From Brienomyrus brachyistius (taxonomy: Eukaryota; Chordata; Actinopteri; Osteoglossiformes; Mormyridae): a stretch of DNA of 64,000 bases. The first letter of the stretch is position 1. The number at the start of each line of letters is the position of its first letter. A program made the position numbers and the translations under genes. Shown here one piece after another: positions 1 through 11,750 of the stretch. Under the pieces are notes generated by a model. That model saw nothing but the letters and a program-made list of their open reading frames with translations. It made no database searches and was not told the origin of the DNA. The stretch spans positions 23,722,399 through 23,786,398 of the forward strand of contig NC_064544.1 in the NCBI RefSeq assembly GCF_023856365.1, in the 5' to 3' direction.

Positions 1-725
1 TCAGCTTTAGGAGATGAGCTAAGTATTTAGGCTTTTACTTTTAGCTTATATTAAGATTGCTCACACTCAAAAATGCACTTTTAGAAATGCTGGCTAGCAG
101 TAAAGCAAAATGAACTGAACCAAAATTCTTGCCTCAAGTGGCTTTTGTACACAATTTTCATGCATGTTTGATTCTGTGTAGGACAAGTACGTATAGAAAG
201 TGGATGATGGATGGATGGATGGATGGATGATATTGTTATGATAGCTGGATGTGTGATAAATTGCCTTGGCATCTTTCATTTAGAAGCTCTGAACATTTCA
301 CATTGTATTTATTTTGAATTGTCTTTGAGATTATTTTAGAGTACAGTGACAGTACCCTATCATATATGTAACCTAACATCACTTCATGTCTCAAATCCCA
401 GCCATGCTAAATGACTCGAATGTTTGTATTTTCTCAAGATTAATAAGCTGGCTTGTCAGAAATGCTTGATGGAGCTTTGAAAGGTGCTGTCTCACTGAAT
501 ACAATATGTATTTACTTGAGTACTTAACCAAGTTGCACTACTTTATAAAGGGCTGAACTGTAAGATTCTTCAACTTAAAAGCCAAAGAGTAATAAAAGGT
601 GGGGAAAGTGAGCTGTTAGAGATGCATGCCGCTTCAGTGTCCACAGAGAGATGGCAGCAGCAATAATTGCATATATCTTAAAAAAACAGGCATATCTATG
701 TAACATGGACCAATATGTATAGAGT
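1..725. other. Unassigned sequence with a short GATG microsatellite
   Basis: No supported gene. A GATG-type simple repeat sits at about 202-235. It resembles the tails left by Rex3 or V-SINE insertions, but no element body is recognisable beside it. The rest is AT-rich and unassigned. Confidence 0.5.
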
Positions 726-726
726 A

Positions 727-906
727 GGGCTGTCCAACCTGGAGATCTACCCCCTGCAGAGCTTCACATGCCTAACAAACAGGTCATTCAGTAGTATTGG
801 GGCCAGTTATGTTAACATGTCTAATAATCTGTATCAGGTGTGTTAAATTAGGGCTACACTTAAGGTCTGCAGGGTGGTAGATCTCCAGAATCAGGAATTA
901 GTAGCC
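727..906. mobile_element. Small palindromic MITE (non-autonomous DNA element)
   Basis: The ends are inverted copies of each other: the left arm has CTGGAGATCTACC followed by CCCTGCAG, and the right arm carries its reverse complement before GAATCAGG. The element is about 180 bp and has no coding capacity. Short GGAGATCTACC-ended elements are common in fish genomes and are usually placed near hAT elements; that assignment is inferred. A target-site duplication was not resolved. Confidence 0.55.
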
Positions 907-1082
907 TTGGTTTAGAGGGTGGATCTCATTCCAGATCAGTCTTCCAGATGACTCACAAATGCTGGCACACAATCCTTTCTCATTCTTCTTTATTTTAGCT
1001 GAGGAAGGGGCTCATTAATGGTTGAGAAAAATTGTGTATGTTCTCATATGAAATATGTCAGGATTTTCCTGCAAGCCCAGAT

Positions 1083-1550
1083 GGTGGTGCCATGGTTAGC
1101 ATTGTGGGTGGTGCTATGGTTAGCATTGTGGGTGGTGCTATGCTTAGCATTGTGGGTGGTACCCTGGTTAGCATTGTGGGTGGTACCATAGTTAGTAATG
1201 TGGGTGGTGCTATGGTTAGCATTGTGGGTGGTGCTAAGCTTAGCAGTGCAGGTGGTATCCTGGTTAGCATTGTGGGTGGTACTATAGTTAGTAATGTGGG
1301 TGGTGCTATGGTTAGCATTGTGGGTGGTGCTATGGTTAGCATTGTGGGTGGTGCTATGCTTAGCAGTGCAGGTGGTACCCTGGTTAGCATTGTGGGTGGT
1401 ACCATAGTTAGTAATGTGGGTGGTGCTATGGTTAGCATTGCAGGTGGTGCCACGGTGAATATTGTGGGTGGTGTTATGGTTATCATTGCAGGTGGTATCA
1501 TAGTTATCATTGTGGATGGTGCTATGCTTAGCATTGTGGCTGGTACCATG
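1083..1550. repeat. 24-bp minisatellite, about 19 copies
   Basis: Tandem units of the form GGTGGTGCTATGGTTAGCAT plus TGTG repeat without gaps from 1083 to about 1550, with point differences between units. Because 24 is a multiple of three, both strands stay open across the array (a 217-codon frame on plus and a 190-codon frame on minus). These frames give 8-residue peptide repeats such as VSIVGGAM or MLTIAPPT. This is a by-product of unit length, not evidence for a protein. Confidence 0.9.
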
Positions 1551-3934
1551 TTGCCTCGGCTAAGGTGTCCCTTGCTTGAATGTCCTGGTTCCAGGCTAGA
1601 AAGCGATGGATCGCTGCATTGTGAGCACATAGATTTTTCTCTCTTTTGTCCAAGCCATATGCATGCTGAAGTTGTGTTGTGGTAACTTTAAGAATGACAG
1701 CAGCAATTTATCTTTTACAAAATTCTTAGAGGATATAAGATTTTTGTTGTCCCACAGGAGATAACTGCTAGATGATTTATGGAATTCAGCAAATACACAT
1801 TCTATATCACAGTGTAGAGAAAGGTCAGCTTTGCAGGTGTGCTTATGTGATCTACTTTGATGTACAATATGTTCTGATCTACTATATTTTGCATTGTATA
1901 TAATGTACTCAAATCAAATATATATTGGCTCAAAAGGATCCGTTTAAAAATATGAAATTATTAAAATGATTGTACCAGCAGAATGTATGATTCTTTTGTT
2001 TTGCATATCCAGTCTTGCTGTCGTTTGTGACAAGCCCATAATTAGATCTCGGGCTTAGAGTGCAAGATAAGCCATTTTTATGGGGCACTTAGTACAATTT
2101 TCAGTGTTAAGGGCCTTGCCCTGGGGCCCAACGATGATTTGATTACCTCTGTCAGCCAGGGGATTCAACCCTATCAGCTTCTGGACAAAGGAACATTTGG
2201 AACTGTGGAATATGAATCAGAACCTTCTAGTTAAGTTCAGATTAAAAGTATGCTGTTTTACATGTAAGCCATATAACACACATTTCATAGAGAAGAAGTG
2301 TTGGGGCCCATGGACGGAACGTGCTCAGGATGTGGTCAGAAATGTGCCTAGAGCCTGCTGACTAGAGACATGTCTGACCCAGACGTGTTCTGGCAGGCAT
2401 TGTGGCTAGAGATATGGACCCCTACATGATCATGTATGAGGGAAACATCCAATAAGCCATGTGGCCTGATGAGTCATTGCTTCACCAATGCAGCATCTGT
2501 CCACCGGCAGCCTGTTCTTGCTAATATAATCCTGTGCAAGCCTTGCCTGCCAATGCAGGATCCATTATGGCCCCACTGCATGCTGGGACACTGGCCTGGC
2601 TCGGTCACGACGCATCACAACATCCACATTACCTTGCACAGGATGACATTAACTTAATTATCTCTGCCCCTGGTTTTTAACTGTGAGCAATGACGTGAGC
2701 CTCAGACAACACACAAGGAAAGCCAAAGCAAGGATGATTTAATTTGTCTTCTGTAATGTTCCCTTGTGAAATATGTTTGTGTGCGTGTGTGTGTGCATGT
2801 GTGTAAGAGGCTCATTTATCTAGACCTCCAAGTATCCCTGAGAAAAGGAGAACAGAGAAATGTACCCATGTGCGTTAATGAGCAGAGGCAACAGAGGAGC
2901 GCACGTCTCTGGCAGAGCTGTGGTAGCATGAAGTCACATACGAGATCTGTGGATAATTATCTTTCCCTGCTCTGACAAAGCTGGGGGGGGTGGTTCTGCC
3001 CTACCCCGAAATGAGGGTGTGTTGGGAATGAAATTGGCGGCCGAGCCAGTCCTCACACTACAGGATGGCATCTGCGCCCACATGTCGCTAACCGCAGCTG
3101 GGCTACTCATGCTAATTGCTTGGTTTTTCTCGTAGGCTGGGAGGTAACACTCCCAGCCAGGGCAGTGCAGGTTGATTCATAGCTTTTGGAAGAGCGGTGC
3201 CTTAAACTCGGAGGCGGCTTCAGCCACGAGGAAGTGCGGCCGTTGGCGGCGGGGTTGTGCACAAGAACGTGTGAAAAATTGATTCTTGGTCCTTAAGATG
3301 CTAAATGCGCAATAACGTCAGCGTTTATCTGCTTCTGACGCCACCCTCTTGATTCCTTGTTTGTTTTTCATAAATCTTAGTTGTTAGTAACCTAGAGGTC
3401 AAACTCTGGTATAGCATTTAAATATTATATTACCCCTGGGCCAGGTGGGGTGCCCCGGGGAAGAGGTGAGCCTGTTGGTTGCCATTACTCACAATATGTG
3501 CATCTCTGATGAAAATTCCCGGGTTTCATAACTAGTTGTTCACTTTCTTAGCAGACCCTTTCATTCCTGACAACTTGTGCTGCCCACACAATCTGCTCAT
3601 TTATTCAGCTGCATGTTTAAGGAGGAAACTAAAGACAAGGAATTCTCTCAAGGGTACAATGAAGCATGATTTTATAAGGTTTTCTTTCCCAGTTATTTAT
3701 CACAATGCTGCTTTATCTGTGTATCTTTACAGGTGTGACTGTATAGCTCCTTGGTCTAAAATAGGCATTTCTACTGCGAATGTGATAGATCTTACAGCTT
3801 TCACAGTCATCTGAAATGACCTACGCCATCATGACCACAGAAGAAGGTTGACTACCCACAGGAAGCAGCAGAACAAAGGAGGGGGGGAGGATGAATTTGT
3901 ATAAAGCAGACCCAAGCTGATACCTTAATTCCCT
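1551..3934. other. Unassigned sequence; SINE-like remnant at about 2085-2175
   Basis: No supported gene. At about 2085-2175 there is a stretch of the form GTTAAGGGCCTTGCCC..GGGCCCAACG..GGGATTCAACCCT. This matches the body of a common fish SINE-like repeat also seen at 17440-17605. A short GT-rich run lies near 2772-2805. The remainder shows no recognisable element. Confidence 0.45.
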
Positions 3935-5012
3935 TCCCTGAATTCATGTGTGGTACAATAATAGGATTCCACCTTTGCAATAAGTCAATTCATGAAATTT
4001 CTTCATCCTCTCTGCTAGATATTCCACAGTCAACTGTAAGTGGTACTATTGTAAAGTGGAAGCTTTTTTTTTTTAGGAACAAAAGAATCTCAGCCGTGAA
4101 GTGGAAGCCACATAACAGAGCAGTGCTGAGGCACATAGTGTAAAAGTTGCCAACGCTCTGTTGACTCAGTAACTGCAGAGTTCCAGACTTCTTCTACAAT
4201 TAAGCCCAGCACAAAAACTGCGCACCGGGAGCTTCGTGGAATGGGATTCCATGGTCGAGCAGCTGTATGCCAGCCTCACATCATCAAGCATAATGCCAAA
4301 TGTCAGATGGAGTGGTGCAAAGTTCTCCGCCACTGGACTCTGGAGCAGTGGAAACATGTTCTGTGAAGTGATGAATTACACTTCTCTGTCTGGCAGTCTG
4401 ATAGATGAGTCTAGGTTTGGTGGATGCCAGGAGAGCGTTACCTGCCTGACTGCGTTTTGCCAACTGTACAGTACAGTACAGGAATAATGATATGGGGCTG
4501 TTTTGCAGAGGTTGGGCTGGGCCCCTTAGTTTTGGCATGGGGAACTCTTAATGCTTCAGCATACCAAGACATTTTGGACAATCCCATGCTTCTAATTTCG
4601 GGCCAACAGTCTGGGGAAGGTCCTTTTCTGTTCCAGCATGACTGTGCACCAGTGCACAAAGTCAGATCCATAAAGACATGGTTGGGTGAGTTTGGTGTGG
4701 AAGAATTTGACTGGCCTGCACAGATCCCTGACCTCAAACACCTTTGGGATGAACTAGAACAGAGATTGTGAGCCAGGTCTTCATGTCCAATATCAGTGCC
4801 TGACCTGACAAATGCTCTTCTAGATGAATCGGCAAAAATTCTCATATACACAGTGCACAATCTTGTGGAAAGCCTTCCCAGAAGAGTGCAGCTGTTATAG
4901 CTGCAAAGGGGGGAGCAACTGCATATTGATGCCTATGGATTTAGAATGGGTTGTCATAGAAGTTCTTGTGCGTTTCATGGCCAGGTGTCCCAATACTTTT
5001 GTCCACATAGTG
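3935..5012 (+). pseudogene. Tc1-like transposon remnant with broken transposase
   Basis: Decayed Tc1/mariner element. The 3' end keeps a Tc1 inverted-repeat terminus (CAGGTGTCCCAATACTTTTG at about 4982-5001). The 5' terminal repeat and the start of the transposase are missing. Successive plus-strand frames show Tc1 features: a helix-turn-helix-like start (LLDIPQSTVSGTI, about 4012-4050), the WGCF motif (about 4493), and [10 protein letters not shown] with the first catalytic Asp of the second domain (about 4630). The last motif reads [11 protein letters not shown], where the family has PDLNPIEHLWDEL. An in-frame loss of about three codons removed the catalytic Glu. The element is therefore dead and truncated. 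Confidence 0.85.
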
Positions 5013-6149
5013 TTTTTCACTTCTTCTCAGGTAAATGACCAACACAGTGATAATTTTGGGGAATTTTGCTTTAAAAAGTTAAAGATGTAATTGTTACCAG
5101 GTACTGAAACACTGGAGACTGGAGAGTCTTACTCCAGTCTGTCTTCACTGTGAAGCTGAGAGGGGGGGGGGCTGTGATTATTTAATAGGGTCACCAGTAA
5201 CTCATCTGCAGTGATTTCCAGGATGGGCATTACATTTTGTGGTTGTTTAATACAATAAAATGCACATTCAACAGCCACATGTACAGCAAAACTTAATACT
5301 TATGTCTTTTGATCTCCTAAACCTACATTCTCCCTTGTTTGTGTCCCTGCACCTGAATGAATCACTCTGATGAATTGTGGCTTTGCCATGGTTATTATGG
5401 TGGGCTAATTTAGCATTTAATGACTCTTTTCATGATCTACTGTGGGCTGAAGGTTACACAGCGGAGTGAAATTAATATGTTCTCCTCCCAAATCCTGGAA
5501 GATGTGAATCAGTGTGGGGATGCCTATCTTTCCAATCCCATTAATTAATCCCCAACTGCCCTGCACACCTCACAACCTGCTGGCCTCTTAGGATGCTGAC
5601 CTTCTCAGTTATGCTTTTATTGGTTTTGCTGTTTCACAGATGATAGCGCAGGTTTTGGCAGGCTTTATAAACCCTGGTGATTAAAATTCAACATGACTCA
5701 GTTACACGTATCCTGTCATTAGCAGCATCCCTCTGCTGTAGCTCTCATCAGAGAGTCACACTTCCAGAGTTTTATACTGACATACTATACTGTGGGATTT
5801 AAAACTACTACCCATCAAACACATTACATGCTGTCATGCCGATGTCATTTTCATTTGGCTATTATTTAATAGTCATTAGTCCTTTTTGATGGGTCTTTCT
5901 TACACTCCCTGTACATGAGTCTTCTTTGACTTTTTAAATGCTGGCATCAAATGCTGATAAATGGAATAAGACCAAAAGTGTGATGTCAGAGGAAATCCAT
6001 ATTGTGATGGTAAGCACTCCATCTCCACGAATAAACGCCAGAAAGTGTCTCAGTCAGAAAACTGCAGATTTACAGAAGAAAGTAAGATGCTTTAAAGCAT
6101 CATCAGAGGTCCACTTTACACTTCTCTCTGACTTAAATCAATAAAATAG
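5013..6149. other. Unassigned sequence
   Basis: No gene, RNA or repeat recognised. There is a short G-run at about 5162-5171. The block at 5440-5760 is less repetitive than its surroundings and could be conserved noncoding sequence, but nothing in the sequence alone proves that. Confidence 0.4.
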
Positions 6150-6291
6150 ATCGGTCTTTGGGGACCCACAGATGGTCCACATTTTTGCTCCCTCACACCT
6201 CCCTGCCAGACAATCCACATTTTTGCTCCCTCCCAGTCCCAGTCGCAGGGGGCTGTCTGTGGCTCCCTGGGGGCTGGATTGGGAAACACTG
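6150..6291. mobile_element. Palindromic MITE, family B, partial copy
   Basis: It contains the family signature GGGGACCCACAGATGGTCC, TTTTTGCTCCCTC twice, and the terminal GGATTGGGAAACACTG at 6276-6291. It is one of four copies in the window (also 6862-7508, 9731-9826, 31170-31291). The left terminus is degraded. It is non-coding and was probably mobilised by a hAT-type transposase (inference from the CAGTG-type end). Confidence 0.65.
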
Positions 6292-6861
6292 TCATTTTCC
6301 CTTTCATCCCTTCTGCAAAAAAATCTGCAGTCTTTTTCCCCACTTGGCAATCACCATTTTTACTTGCCATTCGTTACAGAGAGGTGATATTGTGTTCAAT
6401 GCGTGTACATCAAAAAGCTAAGAAACACATTTTCTGATATAGGTTATACTTATATTTATATTAAATCCAAAGGCAGATTTTTTTAGCAGTTCTTTTTACT
6501 TTTCAGCTTTTGTGTCCAAGGCAATGGATTAATGCTGACATCTTACTTTGACATTAGACCATTTTACTTGCTTGATCAGTCAAATGTTCACAATGTGTGG
6601 CAATTTCTTGTTAAAATTGAAAAAGACACAATACATGCTAAACCTCAGGGTGACTACAAAAGAAATATTCTGCTACTGTAGCTCTTTGCAGGCAATACTT
6701 TATAAAACAAAACCGTAATTTATCAAACATGAAAGGATTGAATATTTATGCTCAAAATTCTCATTCTAGTTTTCAGAATCTGCTCTAAGCAAGCTACTAC
6801 TGTCCTGGGGTCAGGTGTCCACATGGACTTCACGCATGCTGCTGTGAAATAACTCTGCTGT
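6292..6861. other. Unassigned sequence
   Basis: No feature recognised between the two family-B MITE copies. Confidence 0.4.
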
Positions 6862-7508
6862 AGTGTTTCCCAATCCAGTCCTCAGGGACCCACAGACAGT
6901 CCATGTTTTAACGGGAGCTGGGAGGGAGCAAAAATGTGGATTGTCTGGCAGGGAATGGGAGGGAGCAAAAATGTGGACTGTCTAGCAGGGAGCTGGGAGG
7001 AAGCAAAAATGTGGACTGTTTGGCATGGAGGTGGGGGGGAGCAAAAATGTGGACTGTCTAGCAGGGAGCTGTGAGGAAGCAAAAATGTGGACTGTTTGGC
7101 ATGGAGGTGGGAGGGAGCACAAATGTGGACTGTCTGGCAGGGAGCAAAAACATGGACTGTCTGGCAGGGAAGTGGGAAGGAGCAAAAATGTGGACTGTTT
7201 GGCATGGAGGTGGTAGGGAGCACAAATGTGGACTGTCTGGCAGGGAGCTGGGAGGGAGCAAAAACGTGGACTGTCTGGCAGGGAGCAAAAACGTGGACTG
7301 TCTGGCAGGGAGCAAAAACGTGGACTGTCTGGCAGGGAAGTTGGAGGGAGCAAAAATGTGGACTGTTTGGCATGGAGGTGGTAGGGAGCACAAATGTGGA
7401 CTGTCTGGCAGGGAGTTGGGAGGAGGCAAAAATTTCGACAGTCTGGCAGGGAAGTGGGAGAGAGCAAAAATGTCTGTGGATCCTTGAGGACCAGACTGGA
7501 AAACACTG
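6862..7508. mobile_element. Family-B MITE with arms expanded into a minisatellite
   Basis: The ends are inverted copies: AGTGTTTCCCAATCCAGTCC at the left and the complement of GGACCAGACTGGAAAACACT at the right. A normal family member has one short hairpin arm carrying GGAGCAAAAATGTGGACTGT. Here that arm unit, 28 or about 37-38 bp long, is repeated about 16 times between about 6905 and 7480. Units end in either GGCAGGGAG or GGCATGGAG, which shows higher-order duplication of blocks. All frames through the array are open by repetition and should not be called genes. Confidence 0.85.
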
Positions 7509-9730
7509 CTCTGTTTCATGGTGCCACATTAGTGTAAATCTCCACCACCCTGCACTCAGTGGGTGTTTGGAAGATGGATGGAGTCATATAATATAAGAAG
7601 AAGCCATGATTTGTCATACAGCTATAAGCACATAATTTAAACAAATCAAGTTCCGCTGCAGATGCTTGTTTTATTTGTTTGATTATTAGAAAGAGTTCCC
7701 TCTGGGTCAGCCTCGTTAAAATAACAATTAGCAATAATGACTTCATCGTTCTAATTATGTTGTCTCTGAATGTGTAATCCCGCAGATTCCATGTAAAATT
7801 AGTTATGGTCTGTACTCACATCCCGAGCACTAATGAGGTGATGGAAACTCCTGCGGAAATGACATTTGACCTCCTGATATTTTGGAGCTGGACAGGAATC
7901 AGTACCCAGCAACGGCTACCATTAATGACAGTTGGATGGATGACATCAGCACTGCAACTTCTGTGAAGAATTATGAATCCCGTAATTCTGCCAAGATGTC
8001 AATATCAACTAAATGATACAAGACCCACATGGCGGATACTTTTCTTCTTTTAATTCGTTTTATTATGCGATGCCCTTTTACATCTATGCTGTTTGCACAG
8101 GGGTGATAAAGTCCTTATATGGTTCTTAATGAAAGTACCTTATTTTCTAAAAAATATATAAACCCCTTGAGGATCACATAATATCTTTCATTTACCCATA
8201 GTTTAAAAAAGTGGACCATTTTCCAAGAATATGGTGATTTACTGATAAAACATACAAATGAATTGAGATGGAGGTTTGGTTTGTTGTTTGTCATGGAACA
8301 TTCACTAGGGGGCAGTGGCGCAGAGGAGGGGGCTCACTGGCATTTTTTTTTGTTTTGGGTAAGGACTGTATGGGGCAAAATTCATCTGAGGCATTTCAGA
8401 AGTGATGGGATGATTATCAGAAATGAGAGGATGGGGCTGTCAGCTTGACCCGTCACACAGTAATCCCAGCTATGAGAGTAGGGCTTAGCCAACGAAAGGT
8501 GCCCATAATAACTGGATCCGAAAGAGGTGCTGCATGCAGCTAAATGTGGAGAAGGGTGATTACCCACATGGCTGGATCCAAGCCCAAAAAGGTACTGCAT
8601 GCAACTGCGATGTCGGTTAACTCATTAGGCAACACAGGTGGCCACCTACGGTGCCATAATTGACTACTGCAATACTACCTGCACCTACACTTCATGGAAA
8701 TTGTCATGTCTGAGACTTTTCCCTGTATGATTGTCTATGGTGTATTAATCATTCACACAGATGTTCATGTACTGGGTGTGGTGGGACAAGTTGCTGCTCC
8801 ACTGCGGCAAGTGGCCAGATACACGGCCAATGAAAAAGTCAACCAAAGTCCTTAATTAAAAATAACTTTATTTGATATTATTAGTAGCCAAGATTAATTA
8901 AGAGAATTTCAAAAGTAGTCATGTTGTGTTTGAAAAATGATAAGATGAGAAAAGTAAAGATAAGACATACTTTATTGGACCAGGGGGAAATTATTAAATT
9001 TTTTTAATTCTTCAACAGATCACTGTACTATTCAAATTTATTTATGTCTCATGTAAGATTTTTATGTCACTTGTTCTGTGCATTGTTATTTAAATATTAC
9101 AATTTGTAGACTGTTGTATGTCTATTGCTATACTTAAAGCAATTATATGGGTTCACCATGATTGCCTCTTATATCATCCTATCTGATCCTCTCTCAGTGC
9201 ATGTAAATTGCCTTAGAAGTCAGTGTGTTCACTACCAGTGAAGTCTTAGAAATAAACTGAATTTAGATGTTGGATACTTTAATGATTTAATTCCTGAATT
9301 GGGTTTCTGAGATGTAAATAACAGCAATGGTGGGAAGTTAGGTCATGCCTAAATATCGCTCTAATTTGAAACAAAAATTTGAACACAAAGCACTTTGTGT
9401 GAAATCTAGACATTTTAACTGAATTTGAAGGAGCATTGAATAAACAGTACAAACAGCCCAGCTAATTAAATTATTTTTCTCATTCTTGCTTCCTGCTTGT
9501 TAAAGCATCGAGTGACACCCACAAAACCGAGAGCATGTTACCCAACTTGGAACACCTACCACTTCCTGGATGTGCGGCTCATGTGAGTCGATACAGAACG
9601 AGTGTGAGAAAAGCCCAGGGAAGAGGCAGTGTGTGCTGCGGCCTCCACATTCATACATTCATATTTGGGGCATGAAAATGACCCAGCTGGATGTTTTTTG
9701 GCACGATTCAGGTCGCCTTGTCTACCCAAG
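7509..9730. other. Unassigned sequence
   Basis: No supported gene. At about 8955-8995 the text TACTTTATTGGACCAGGGGG resembles the 3' end of a fish LINE or SINE (compare 63715-63740), but the body is missing. The stretch 7740-7990 is non-repetitive and could be conserved noncoding DNA; unproven. Confidence 0.4.
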
Positions 9731-9826
9731 GCCGTATTTCTGAGTCCGGTCCTCGGGGACCCCCAGACAGTCCACGGTTTTTGCTTCCTCCCATCTCCCG
9801 AATGTCTGTGGGTCCACGAGAACAAC
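9731..9826. mobile_element. Palindromic MITE, family B, short copy
   Basis: The left arm TCCGGTCCTCGGGGACCC with CAGACAGTCCACG is followed by TTTTGCTTCCTCCC, and the right arm TGTCTGTGGGTCC closes the hairpin. It matches the other family-B copies at 6150, 6862 and 31170. The terminal AGTG motif is degraded on both sides. Confidence 0.65.
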
Positions 9827-11715
9827 TCTGGTTCCTTTTAGAAATGAATTTAAGCAGTTTTTCTCACCATGTTATCAGCCAAACTTCCGGAGGGTTTTTC
9901 TTTTGATTGACAACTATTACTCATTCACCCCTGAAAAGTAATCATTGAATACTGATGTACCACAGCCAGGATGTGCCCCAGTCTTGTGACCTGTGCTGCC
10001 TGAGAGAGCTGCAGCCTGCCCCCCCATCACTACCCAGACTGGTTAGAAGATGGATGGATAGATGGGTCTAGAATAGCCATTCAAAGACAATCATTCAACT
10101 TGTTTTCATGAAGATCTCTATCAGATGGAAACTATTCTATTGCACTTTGATTTAAACAAATGGTATTTGCTTTGAAATAAAATGGGATTTGCTATCACAT
10201 GCAGCTAGGTGAGGCCAAGAACTGAAAATTTATTTGATAATATAAAACTGTAAATGGTGGGGGGGGGTGAACATGGTTTGTTGCAAAACAGAAGTCAGAG
10301 CAGTCTGTGTGAGTGTCACCTGCGGGTCCCAGTCCACATCATTCCAGGGGCATTCTGGGGTGCGAGATCACATGTCGGTACCAAGGCGACATTCAGCAGC
10401 CAAAATGATGCCGGCGGCTTTATTTCAATGGCTGTGTCTGGAGATGGAATCTGACAGAGACAGTGAAGGTTAAGAATCTGTGGCCAACAGCAAGGTCATA
10501 TGATGTTGCCTAGACAACCTTATGCCCGCCCCCCCCCCCCCCCCCATCCCTCATGAGGCTTCCTTCAGTCCACACAAAAGAGCGTGATAACGTGAAGTGG
10601 AGCATGAGGCGGAGCGCTTCAGTTACGCCAGGTGCTGGTTGTGACGTTTGCAGTAAGCTTTTGATGTTTGGCATTTCGGAAGCGGATTCCCCCAGGAACA
10701 GTATAGAGACTGAAAGAATCGCTTAAATACTGATCGGGCGTGAGGCATCATCACATACCCACAACTAAAGGACTGCAAAAAATGCTTAGAGAGTATTTAA
10801 CAATCCTAAATAAAAGGGGAATTAGCTACTCTTAATAAGCATTAATGAGTTCCTTGATTAATCATCAGCAACCTATTGACCCGCAGAAGAACAAAGATGG
10901 GCTTCAGACTGGTGTGGTCACCTTTTCTGCCAATAGTTATTGCTGAGACAATTGAGCTTCTGACAGAAAAGATGGACTCCAGATGATTACAGAGCTTTCT
11001 GCTCAAAGCATAGCTCTTAGCCCAAGACTTAAACCCACTGTTTCTATAACAGTGCATTTCTCAAGGCAGAGAGTCTTGTAATAAAATCCGAACTCCACAG
11101 AGTTCTCCTACCAATCCCACCACAGTGGACCCTGATGTGAGATCCGGTCCAGCCTGCCTAACCTTGGCTAAGCTTCCCTAAAAGCCTCCCACGTGCCCTC
11201 TGACCTCCTTGTCATCACCAGCAAGCAGCTTCCCTTTCATACCACAGTAGAAGTTTGCTCGCCTGTGAGAAAGCTGAAGTTTGCTGATAAACAGCAGATC
11301 TTGATAAAGGAGTACTTTATCGCTACTCTGTTCCCAATACCCCCTCCCTGAGTGCCAGGGAGAGCTTATAGAGTTATTGAAATATTGTGAAATTACAGTC
11401 TAACATCCCCTCCGGTTAAAATGATCTCTGTCACACAAACAAGCATAGAGCAACGCACCGAATGGTAAATCCATTTTAATCAAACAAATGGACAACGCCA
11501 GGGCACTAAAAAGTTAAAGCAGCACAAAGGACAGGCTTTAGGCCATTTAGGAGATTTAGCACTTTGTAAAACATCACCCTTCAATTCAGCCTGAGTCGTT
11601 CGGTTTGAGATCAAAGTTTCAACAATGGAGTTCATGTTGGCTGGCATTTTTTAAACATAATTTTCCCAAGCAATCAAGCAGCCTCTATTCCCCCTATTAC
11701 AGTACCAGAATATAT
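9827..11715. other. Unassigned sequence with a poly-C tract
   Basis: No supported gene. A run of about 20 C lies at 10527-10546 and a G-run at 10258-10267. A GGATGGATAGATGG tail at about 10049-10064 suggests an old SINE end whose body is not recognisable. Confidence 0.4.
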
Positions 11716-11724
11716 GCACAATAT
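11716..11724. repeat. Target-site duplication of Rex3-like copy 1 (left)
   Basis: The 9-mer GCACAATAT lies directly beside the simple-sequence tail of the LINE. It is repeated exactly at 15625-15633 beside the 5' end. This defines the insertion limits of the element. Confidence 0.8.
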
Positions 11725-11750
11725 CCATCCATCCATCCATTATCCTCCGC

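Noticed and set aside
1032..1685. 217-codon plus frame (and 190-codon minus frame) as a repeat protein gene
   Set aside because: The frames exist only because the 24-bp minisatellite unit is divisible by three. Both strands are open together and no start or splice context supports either.
6882..7596. Several long overlapping frames with CQTVHIFAPS or WTVWQG-type repeats
   Set aside because: They are created by the expanded MITE arm and occur in nearly every frame.
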